NCBI GenBank assembly: GCA_964645045.1
Contig: CAZXYZ010000011.1
Coordinates: forward strand, 74,692 to 138,691
Length of the DNA stretch: 64,000 bases
Source: Anammoximicrobium sp964645045
Lineage (GTDB): Bacteria > Planctomycetota > Planctomycetia > Pirellulales > Pirellulaceae
Reading direction: 5' to 3'
The notes under the pieces are model-generated. The model saw nothing but the letters and a program-made list of their open reading frames with translations, was not told where the DNA came from and did not search any database. The translations under genes and the position numbers were made by a program. Of the stretch, positions 17,060-24,102 are shown piece after piece (position 1 is the stretch's first letter; each line of letters begins with the position of its first letter).

Positions 17060-19606
17060 ATGCCTGTCATGAGTGTCGCAGAGTTTTTTCAAGTGCTCGA
17101 AAAGAGTTCGCTCCTTTCCGCGGAGCAGTTTCAACTGGCGCGTCAGCAATTGGCGGCCGAAGGCGATCCCAAGAACGTGGCTCGCAAGTTGCTGGCCGAC
17201 GGGCGCCTGACCAAATGGCAAGCCCGGCAGTTGCTGCACGGGCGTTATGCCCTGATGATCGGGCCCTACAAGTTGCTGGACCAGGCGGCCGGAGATAACG
17301 TCACGCGCGTGTTCCTCGCCCAGCACGGTCAATCCGAGCAAAAGGTCGAACTGCGGTCGCTGTCGCGAAGCCACGCGGCAGAACGTCCGGACGCGGTCCA
17401 GGAATTTGTCGAGGCGGCGGAGAAGCTGTCCGTCGCCGAGAACCGGAAGCTCGTGGAGGTCCATCGTCCGCAAGGCCAGGACGACACCTGCTATGTCGCG
17501 TTGGACGAGCCTGTCGGAGGCGTGTCGGCCGCCGCGGCGGTGGCGTCTTCCGATTCGGTCCTCGAGGTTGATCGCGCTCCCGCCGAACAACCGCAGGCAG
17601 TGGAACAGGCGAACGCAGACCAAGAGAACGTCACCGCCGAACGGCCGACCGAACAGGGAACGGGGGCGATGCCCGCGGGCGTCGAGATCCGCCCGCCCAA
17701 GCTGAAACCCAAGTCGAAACCGGCCGGCGCCGCGGCTCCGGCTGCGGCCGCGCCGGCATCGAGCGGTCCTGTGGCGCCGCAGGACAAGGCTTCTTCCGCG
17801 GCCCCGTCGGGTCCTCAGATCGAAATCAAACTACCGGGTCAGGATACGCCGGTCGAGGTCGCCGCCGCGCCCCAAGCATTCAAGATCGCCACCGGCAAAC
17901 GCCGCAAGAAGCCAGGTGCCGCACCCGCCGGAAAGCCTGCGTCACCCGCGAAGTCCGCAGGGGGCGAGACGGGCGAGGGGGCCAAGGCGGCTGACGGAGA
18001 ACCCGTGGCGCCGGCAGCGAAATCCGGGCGTGCTCTTTCACCGGCCCTGCTGGTTGGCGGCGCTGTGGGAGGTGGCCTGCTGCTCGTGGCGATTGCCGTT
18101 GTGGCGTGGTTCGTGTTCTCCGGCGGCGGTGACGCACAAGTCGCCGACGCGGCGAAAACGGCCGCCGGGCCGACGGAGAAGACTCCCGGCGATGGCGGGG
18201 AAGCATCCGACCAACCGGAACCGGCCCAATCCCCACCCACCCCGGAAAGCGAACCTGCCGACCCCGTGGTCGACCCGGTTGTCGTCGTGGAGACGGCTCC
18301 GGCTGAACTCTCCGAAGCGAAGCCGGAAGCCAAACCGGACACGCCCCCAGCCAAGTCCGAGACTGCACCGCCCGACGCAAAAGCCTCCGAGATGCCGAAA
18401 TCCTCCGACGCGCCGGCGGAAACCAAACCGGCCGAGGTTCCGGCGGAGCCAGCGAAGGAAGCGAAACCAGAGCCGGCCAAGACAGCCGAAGCGGCCAAGC
18501 CGGGTGCGACAAAGACCGAAACGGGTGCGAAGACCCCGGAAGGAAAACCCGCGGCGGGCAAGGCGGAAGCCGCCAAGCCGGAGGCCAAGAAACCGCCGGC
18601 GCCGCCGCCGGGCAAGAAGCCGTTTGCCGACCTCAAGGACTTTGCCGCGCTTCCCGACGTGTCCGCCGCCGACGGCGATCAGCCGAAGTCGCTGGGCGCC
18701 GTCTACATTCCGTCCGGCGAATTGTGCTTCGTAAAACTCCGCGGTGGTGAAAAGGCTTTCAAAGGAACCCAGCAGTTCGCGATGAAGAACGCCCAGGGCG
18801 GACTGGCCGAACGGGAATGGGAGATCTTGATCCGCGAAGGTGCGGCGGGGAACGAAACGGTGATTGCGTCGTTGGTCATCGACGACAAATCGCAACTCGT
18901 GTTTCAATGGAAACCGGAAGCCAAGACGCAGACGATGGCTCCGTATCTGAGCAACTGTGCCTTTAGCCTTGCCTGTGCGGGCGAAGCCAAGGCGGTGACC
19001 CTGCGCGAGCCGGCGCAGGCCGAAGAGCTGGTCGTGGATTTCGACAAACCGACCAGCAAGAACGACTGGAAGATCGACGCGTGCCCTGCTCCGGAAGGCG
19101 TGCGGTTCGAGATCACGGGTGTCGCCGGCGCCAAGTTCACCGTCGATCCCAAAGGACCACAGGAAGCGGAAAAAACCACGGTCTGGATCCGCGTCGAGGA
19201 CGGCGGTGGATTGTTGTCTCTGAAACTTGACGCCTCTCTGAAACGCGACTTTCAGCTTACGGCCACCCCTCACATCAAGCTGTCGCCGGACGCACCCAAG
19301 CCTGACAAGTTTGTCAAACGTATGTTCCAGGACAGCCTGAAAAAGGTAGAGTTTCAGAGCAACGAACTCAGTCAGCGTGTCAAGATGATGCAGGAATACG
19401 CAAAGAGCAAAGCCCTCGATGCAAAGAAGGTTGAACAGAATCTGCCTGCCTTTGAATTGGATGTCAGGAACGCGGCGACGCTCGTGCAAAACATGAAAAA
19501 GATCGACGAGTTGCTGAAGAAGCTGGAAGAGGGGATGAAAATCCAATTTCGCGTCTTTTACGATGCGGACACCACCGAGGTCAACCTGCTGAAAGTAGGG
19601 GGATGA
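17060..19606 (+). CDS. Membrane protein with a kinase N-lobe only and a long Pro/Lys/Glu linker
   Basis: 848 aa. Residues 1-62 match the leader found before planctomycete Ser/Thr kinases (LLSAEQFQLARQQL ... LTKWQARQLLHGR). Residues about 66-155 follow a kinase N-lobe (IGPYKLLDQAAGDNVTRVFL, VELRSLSR in place of VALK, hinge-like CYVALDEPVGG), but there is no HRD, DFG or C-lobe. Ala/Pro-rich sequence follows, then one membrane segment (LLVGGAVGGGLLLVAIAVVAW, about 331-353), a KPE/AKPE-rich extended region (about 357-520), and a C-terminal extracytoplasmic domain (about 525-848) ending in a coiled-coil-like segment (NMKKIDELLKKLEEGMK). Start at ATG 17060, with ATG 17069 as an alternative. Probably a non-catalytic sensor or scaffold. 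Confidence 0.82.
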   Translation: MPVMSVAEFFQVLEKSSLLSAEQFQLARQQLAAEGDPKNVARKLLADGRLTKWQARQLLHGRYALMIGPYKLLDQAAGDNVTRVFLAQHGQSEQKVELRSLSRSHAAERPDAVQEFVEAAEKLSVAENRKLVEVHRPQGQDDTCYVALDEPVGGVSAAAAVASSDSVLEVDRAPAEQPQAVEQANADQENVTAERPTEQGTGAMPAGVEIRPPKLKPKSKPAGAAAPAAAAPASSGPVAPQDKASSAAPSGPQIEIKLPGQDTPVEVAAAPQAFKIATGKRRKKPGAAPAGKPASPAKSAGGETGEGAKAADGEPVAPAAKSGRALSPALLVGGAVGGGLLLVAIAVVAWFVFSGGGDAQVADAAKTAAGPTEKTPGDGGEASDQPEPAQSPPTPESEPADPVVDPVVVVETAPAELSEAKPEAKPDTPPAKSETAPPDAKASEMPKSSDAPAETKPAEVPAEPAKEAKPEPAKTAEAAKPGATKTETGAKTPEGKPAAGKAEAAKPEAKKPPAPPPGKKPFADLKDFAALPDVSAADGDQPKSLGAVYIPSGELCFVKLRGGEKAFKGTQQFAMKNAQGGLAEREWEILIREGAAGNETVIASLVIDDKSQLVFQWKPEAKTQTMAPYLSNCAFSLACAGEAKAVTLREPAQAEELVVDFDKPTSKNDWKIDACPAPEGVRFEITGVAGAKFTVDPKGPQEAEKTTVWIRVEDGGGLLSLKLDASLKRDFQLTATPHIKLSPDAPKPDKFVKRMFQDSLKKVEFQSNELSQRVKMMQEYAKSKALDAKKVEQNLPAFELDVRNAATLVQNMKKIDELLKKLEEGMKIQFRVFYDADTTEVNLLKVGG

Positions 19607-19671
19607 GCCGGTTTTCGAAGGCTCGACCATTTGACAGTCCGTGCCACTTCAATAGAATACAGGCAGTTGCC

Positions 19672-19689
19672 GCACCCCGCGCGGGGTGC
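19672..19689. terminator. Perfect 18-base palindrome after the N-lobe protein gene
   Basis: GCACCCCGCGCGGGGTGC is fully self-complementary and lies 66 bases after the stop at 19606, before the tatA gene. It lacks a T-run, so it would not be a classical intrinsic terminator; it may instead be a REP-like element or a protein-binding site. Confidence 0.4.
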
Positions 19690-19796
19690 CAAAACGCGCC
19701 AAGTCGGTTCCGGCAATGCCCCTCCGGGCGATTGACCCGCTTTCGCCGCTTGTCAGCGACAGGTTATTGTTTCCTACCTAGTGCGAGAGCGATGCT

Positions 19797-20018
19797 ATGA
19801 CCACAGTACTATTTGCTTGGATGCCCGGCATTTGGGAGTTGATGATCTGCTTGGTTATCATGCTGATTCTCTTCGGCAATCGGCTGCCCAGCGTGATGCG
19901 GAGTCTGGGTTCCAGCGCCCGCGAGTTCAAGAAGGGCGCGGAAGGCATCGGCGAGGACATCGAGGAGGCGAGCAAAGCCAGCCCCAAAGAGTCCGCCGCC
20001 AAGTCGCTGAACGAGTAA
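19797..20018 (+). CDS. tatA: TatA/E-type twin-arginine translocase component
   Basis: 73 aa with TatA layout: a short N-terminus with the membrane helix PGIWELMICLVIMLILFG, the FGNRLP hinge, then an amphipathic helix (SVMRSLGSSAREFKKGAEG) and a short acidic tail. TatA forms the pore through which folded proteins are exported. A second tatA-type gene follows 142 bases downstream. No tatC is in the window. Confidence 0.9.
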   Translation: MTTVLFAWMPGIWELMICLVIMLILFGNRLPSVMRSLGSSAREFKKGAEGIGEDIEEASKASPKESAAKSLNE

Positions 20019-20160
20019 GGGGTCCGTTTCCAGGCGGGGGAGCCAAGCTCAGACGCGGATCGCGATCTGTGGCTGGTGGCCGTCTCTGCTGATGGGCTAT
20101 CGTTTGCGACCCAAAAGAGTCCTCGCTCTTCCGCTGCCTCGTACCGCTGGGGGAAAGTCC

Positions 20161-20505
20161 ATGTTTGGTCTCGGGATGCCAGAATTGATTATTGTCGGCA
20201 TCATCGCCGTGCTGCTGTTCGGCAAGCGTTTGCCGGAGGTAGCCAAGTCGCTTGGTAAAAGCTACACGGAATTCCGGCGCGGCTTGGCCGACATCCAAGC
20301 GCAAATCAATATCTCGGACGTTTACTCGACGAACTACAACTCGTCCAGTTACAAGTCCTCGAAGTCCTCGTCCGACTATGACGATTACGAAGCGGCTTCG
20401 GCGCCGAAGTTCGAGCCACCGCCTGCCGAACCGCAAGCGGAAACCGCTGCGGAACCGGCGGCCGAAGCGACGCCTGGTGCGGAGCCGCGGCCCCGGGACG
20501 GTTGA
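20161..20505 (+). CDS. Second TatA/B-type protein with a long polar tail
   Basis: 114 aa. Membrane helix MPELIIVGIIAVLLFGKRLP and amphipathic helix (EVAKSLGKSYTEFRRGLADI) match the TatA/TatB family. The tail is unusual: a Ser/Tyr/Asp-rich stretch (NYNSSSYKSSKSSSDYDDYE) and a Pro/Ala/Glu-rich end. ATG at 20161 is chosen because GGGGGA lies 6 bases upstream and the family N-terminus starts there; the frame extends upstream to 20092. Whether it works as TatA or TatB cannot be decided without tatC context. Confidence 0.87.
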   Translation: MFGLGMPELIIVGIIAVLLFGKRLPEVAKSLGKSYTEFRRGLADIQAQINISDVYSTNYNSSSYKSSKSSSDYDDYEAASAPKFEPPPAEPQAETAAEPAAEATPGAEPRPRDG

Positions 20506-20873
20506 TTCCGCCCCGCAGCATGGCTCTCCCGAGCCGTGTTGGTGTTTGATTTCCCGTAGGACGGCTCTCCCGAGCCGTGCCAGCAATCTCGGCATGAGGG
20601 GTGGCCGGGCACGGCTCGGGAGAGCCATGCTACAAACCGCCGCCCCGCGTCTTTTCCGGAAACGGGACCTAGCGCACTTTTCCTCGGGCATGGCGCAGCA
20701 TTATACTGCTGTCTCCCGTGCCCGGCTTTCTCGGTGAAACCGGGGTTCAGACACCGTCCCGAGGACTGGCCGTGAACGCGACGAATCCCCCAAGGCCGGC
20801 AGATTCCGGCCAAGCCAACGTGCCTCGGACGCGGCTGGTGACCAGCCTTTCTAGCCTACGCTGAGCGAGTTCG
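20506..20873. other. Intergenic region with palindromic repeats
   Basis: About 370 bases holding three copies of the GGCTC/GAGCC repeat (20520-20633). After 20640 the stretch shows no ORF with coding character; the promoter of the LRR gene probably lies within about 20700-20870. Confidence 0.4.
20520..20633. repeat. Three copies of the GGCTC/GAGCC dispersed repeat
   Basis: Copies at 20520-20538 and 20561-20580 read GGCTCTCCCGAGCCGTG; the third at 20609-20633 is inverted and is identical over 25 bases to the copy at 2240-2264. The inverted pair could fold into a larger hairpin over the tatA operon's end and may terminate transcription. Confidence 0.75.
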
Positions 20874-21884
20874 ATGATGAACGCACTGTACCGCCTTGTT
20901 GCTTCTGTGCTGTTTCCCTTGACGCTTGCGTTTCCGGTTCCCGCCAGCGAATCGGACGAACCGGCCGACGTCATCTACGCGGGCGACACGGTGACGGTCG
21001 TCAAGGACCAGGTCGAGTTGGGCCTGCGCGACAAGCCCTCGACGGTTTTGAATTCCGGCGACACCGTGCGGGTGACCGAAGTCCGCGGTTCGTGGATCGG
21101 TGGCTACGCCTTGAAGGACGGCCAACGGTACACGGGGTGGGTCCATCGCGACGAGGTCAACCTGGTCGTGATTCCGGCCGAGAAAGTGGCAAAGATCGAA
21201 GTGCCCGACGTTCCCGACGACGCGCAAGCGGTTGCGGCGTTGAGGGAATTGAAGGTCAAGCTGGATTTGAACGGGAAGGGTAATGTGCATTCCGCAGACG
21301 GCACCGAGGCCACCATCGAGGACGCGGGGATGGTCCACTTTCAGGGCCTGCACCAATTGGCTTCGCTGGACCTGAGCAACCGGCCGATCACCGACGCCGG
21401 GCTGAAGTCCCTCGGCAAATCCACCGCCCTGCAAGAGCTCTATCTGGAGGGCGCCAAGATCACCGACGAGGGGTTGGCCCAAGTCAAGGGGTTCCCGAAC
21501 TTGGAGGTCTTGGTGGTCTCCGGCACTCAAATCACCGGTGCCGGCCTGCAACACGTCCAAGGATTGCAGAGCCTGCGGGTGCTGAATGTCAGCAAGTGCG
21601 CGGTCGCCGACGATGGCTTGGCGCACCTGGAGAAGATGACGACGCTCGGTGTTCTGGCCCTCAACGGCAGCAAGGTGACGGGCGCTGGTTTGGTGCATCT
21701 AAAATCGCTGCCCGATTTGCGCGTGCTGAATCTGATCGACTGCGACGTCGACGACCAAAGCTTGGAGCACTTGTACGGCCTGGAAGAACTGCGGATGCTG
21801 TACGTCGGCGGCACCAAGGTGACCGAGGAGGGGCAGGAGAAGTTCAAGGAAGCCGCACCGAGCCTGGCGATCTTCGAGGATTAG
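20874..21884 (+). CDS. Secreted leucine-rich-repeat protein with SH3-like domain
   Basis: 336 aa. Signal peptide (LYRLVASVLFPLTLAFPVPAS), then an SH3-like segment (about 33-103; VIYAGDTVTVVKDQVELGLRD, GSWIGGYALKDG, TGWVHRDEV), then LRRs of the cysteine-containing/F-box type with units of about 24 residues: ITDAGLKSLG, ITDEGLAQVKG, ITGAGLQHVQGL, VADDGLAHLEKM, VTGAGLVHLKSL. LRRs bind proteins; the protein is probably exported. It ends about 100 bases before the permease gene on the same strand. No catalytic domain. Confidence 0.85.
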   Translation: MMNALYRLVASVLFPLTLAFPVPASESDEPADVIYAGDTVTVVKDQVELGLRDKPSTVLNSGDTVRVTEVRGSWIGGYALKDGQRYTGWVHRDEVNLVVIPAEKVAKIEVPDVPDDAQAVAALRELKVKLDLNGKGNVHSADGTEATIEDAGMVHFQGLHQLASLDLSNRPITDAGLKSLGKSTALQELYLEGAKITDEGLAQVKGFPNLEVLVVSGTQITGAGLQHVQGLQSLRVLNVSKCAVADDGLAHLEKMTTLGVLALNGSKVTGAGLVHLKSLPDLRVLNLIDCDVDDQSLEHLYGLEELRMLYVGGTKVTEEGQEKFKEAAPSLAIFED

Positions 21885-21988
21885 TCAGGCCACGATCCCG
21901 CGTAGAACGGATTTCATTCTGTTCCTGGTCGCGCCCCAGAGTTACGTCTCCTATCCGAGTCGCCCACCAACCCCGGAATGTCCCTGGA

Positions 21989-23422
21989 ATGACCGACCCA
22001 CACGACCGCGAACCGGACGACGATTCCCCCTATGCTCATCTGGGTCTTTGGGATGCCGTCAGCATCATTCTGGGGATTGTCGTGGGCACGGCGATTTTCA
22101 AGACGCCGCAGTACGTCTTCGCCAATGTCCACGGCCCCTGGCTGGGGATGGGTTGCTGGCTGCTGGGAGGCATCTTGGCGCTGCTGGGATCGTTGTGCTA
22201 CGCCGAACTGGCGACGACGTACCCGCGGATGGGCGGCGATTACGTTTACCTGACGCGGGCCTTCGGCCGCAGCGCCGGCTTCCTGTTCGGCTGGGCCCAG
22301 CTGACCGTGATCCTGACCGGCAGCATCGGAGCGATGGCCTACGCGTTTGGGGATTATGCCATCGAGTTTTTTGGCTTGGACGCCAAGCATTCCGTCTGGC
22401 TGGCCGTGGGCTCGGTCGCCGTGCTGACGGTGCTGAACGTGATCGGCGTCGTGTTTGGCAAGACCGTCCAAAACGTCTTGACGGCGATCAAGGTGGTGGG
22501 GTTGGGCGCCATTGTCGTGGCGGGCTTCGTCTGGGGTGGCGATGCTTCGTGGGCCAGCCAACAACCGATGGCCGGCCCCGGTTTCGGTTTGGCGATGGTC
22601 TTTGTGTTGTACGCCTATGGCGGCTGGAACGACGCCGCCTTCGTGGCAGCCGAAGTCCGGCATCGCCATCGCAATATGCCTTTGGCGCTGATCCTGGGCA
22701 CGGCCGGAATCACCGTGATCTACCTGCTGGTGAACGCCGCCTTCCTGTGGGGCCTGGGGTTTGAAGGCGTCAAAGCGTCCCGCGCGCCGGCGGCCGACGT
22801 CGCCAAACTCGCCTTTGGGACCTGGGGGTCCAAGGGCATCAGCCTGTTGGTGATGGCTTCCGCGTTGGGGGCCATCAACGGGTTGATCTTCACCGGCTCG
22901 CGGATCTACGTCAGCCTGGGCGCCGACCATCGGATTTTCGCCTGGCTGGGCCGCTGGAATGCTCAGCGTGCTACGCCGGTCCGTTCGCTGCTGACGCAGA
23001 GCGCGATCGCGCTGCTGCTGATTCTGATCGTCGGAACGCAGGTCGGACGCGACAGCGTGGATACCGTGATGACGACGCTCCGTTTGAACCCCTTGCCGTG
23101 GGACAAGTACTTTGGCGGATTCGATACGCTCGTGGCGGCGACCGCGCCGGTGTTCTGGGCCTTCTTCCTGCTGACCGGATACTCGCTGTTCCTGTTACGG
23201 GCGATCGACCGCGATATTCATCGGCCGTTTTCCGCGCCGTTTTATCCCCTGGAACCGATCCTGTTCTGCGGCATGTGCCATTTCATGTTGTTTTCCGCGA
23301 TCGACTATGCCAAGGGTCTGTCCCTGCTGGGCCTCGTACCCCTCGCAGTCGGTCTCCCACTGTACGCGCTCAGTCAATGGTCGGCGGGACGCAAGGCCGC
23401 CAAGTCGCCCGAAAGCCAATGA
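21989..23422 (+). CDS. APC-family amino acid permease
   Basis: 477-aa inner-membrane transporter with about 12 hydrophobic helices. The APC N-terminal signature is clear: LGLWDAVSIILGIVVGTAIF (TM1), then GMGCWLLGGILALLGSLCYA and ELATTYPRMGGDYVYLTRAF, the hallmark of amino acid permeases. TM6-like WNDAAFVAAEV and the LGAINGLIFTGSRIYVSLG segment also fit. I chose ATG at 21989; the frame extends into the LRR gene but that part has no permease character. Substrate unknown. The methyltransferase gene starts 23 bases after the stop, so the two may be cotranscribed. Confidence 0.88.
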   Translation: MTDPHDREPDDDSPYAHLGLWDAVSIILGIVVGTAIFKTPQYVFANVHGPWLGMGCWLLGGILALLGSLCYAELATTYPRMGGDYVYLTRAFGRSAGFLFGWAQLTVILTGSIGAMAYAFGDYAIEFFGLDAKHSVWLAVGSVAVLTVLNVIGVVFGKTVQNVLTAIKVVGLGAIVVAGFVWGGDASWASQQPMAGPGFGLAMVFVLYAYGGWNDAAFVAAEVRHRHRNMPLALILGTAGITVIYLLVNAAFLWGLGFEGVKASRAPAADVAKLAFGTWGSKGISLLVMASALGAINGLIFTGSRIYVSLGADHRIFAWLGRWNAQRATPVRSLLTQSAIALLLILIVGTQVGRDSVDTVMTTLRLNPLPWDKYFGGFDTLVAATAPVFWAFFLLTGYSLFLLRAIDRDIHRPFSAPFYPLEPILFCGMCHFMLFSAIDYAKGLSLLGLVPLAVGLPLYALSQWSAGRKAAKSPESQ

Positions 23423-23433
23423 ACTTTTTTCTC

Positions 23434-23438
23434 AGGAG
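23434..23438 (+). promoter_or_regulatory. Ribosome binding site AGGAG fixing the methyltransferase start
   Basis: AGGAG lies 7 bases before ATG 23446 and just after the permease stop, deciding the start over longer in-frame readings. Confidence 0.65.
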
Positions 23439-23445
23439 TATCTGC

Positions 23446-24054
23446 ATGATCCGCTGGATGAGTTTAGGTTGCTTGATTCTGTCCTCGCTCTGCCTGGCCG
23501 GTGCGGCGACGAGCGTCGCTCAAGAGACGACCGAAGCCCGCACGCCCGACGTGGTCTACGTGGGCAGCCCGCACGACATCGTCGCCAAGATGCTGGAAAT
23601 CGCGCAAGTCAAGAAAGACGACATTCTGTACGATCCGGGCTGCGGAGACGGACGCATCTGCGTCGCCGCGGCGACGAAGTACGGCTGCAAGGCCGTCGGT
23701 TTCGATTTGAATCCCGTGCGGATCCGCGAGTCGTTGGAGAACATCAAACGCCACGGGGTGGAAAAGCAGGTTCGCATCGAACGTAAGGACATTTTCACCG
23801 TGGATTTCAGCGAAGCGACCGTCGTGTCGCTGTACCTGCTGCCCTGGATGAACAAGAAGCTGGTTCCCCAGTTGCAGAAAATGAAAGACGGCACGCGGAT
23901 CGTCGCCCACGACTATTCCATCGCGGGTTTCAAGCCGGACAAGGAACTGACGGTGACCTCCAAGCAAGACGGAGTCGAGCACTACATCTATCTCTGGACG
24001 CTGCCGCTGAAGCCCGATCCGGATGCCACGGACGAGGACGCGGACGAGGAGTGA
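23446..24054 (+). CDS. Class I SAM methyltransferase with an N-terminal signal peptide
   Basis: 202 aa. The N-terminus (MIRWMSLGCLILSSLCLAGA then ATSVAQE) is a good signal peptide. The rest is a Rossmann methyltransferase: motif I LYDPGCGDGRICVAAA, motif II KAVGFDLNPVRI, and a strand-4 region VVSLYLLPWMNKKLVPQL. The DPGCGDGR and YLLPWMN pattern resembles the FAM173/ATPSCKMT type of lysine methyltransferases (recalled). The start is fixed by AGGAG at 23434-23438. An exported SAM-dependent enzyme is odd because SAM is cytosolic; the signal may act as a membrane anchor, or the substrate may be modified at the membrane face. The C-terminus is acidic (DATDEDADEE). Confidence 0.82.
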   Translation: MIRWMSLGCLILSSLCLAGAATSVAQETTEARTPDVVYVGSPHDIVAKMLEIAQVKKDDILYDPGCGDGRICVAAATKYGCKAVGFDLNPVRIRESLENIKRHGVEKQVRIERKDIFTVDFSEATVVSLYLLPWMNKKLVPQLQKMKDGTRIVAHDYSIAGFKPDKELTVTSKQDGVEHYIYLWTLPLKPDPDATDEDADEE

Positions 24055-24102
24055 AGTAGCCGCAGTGGCCGAAACAGCTTCGGCTTGCTTCGGCGACCAT
24101 CG

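Noticed and set aside
16576..17070. Extended N-terminus of the pseudokinase
   Set aside because: It consists of translated REP repeats, and a ribosome binding site supports GTG 16575.
23098..23445. Extended N-terminus of the methyltransferase
   Set aside because: The extension lies inside the permease gene in another frame; ATG 23446 has an AGGAG site and begins a signal peptide.
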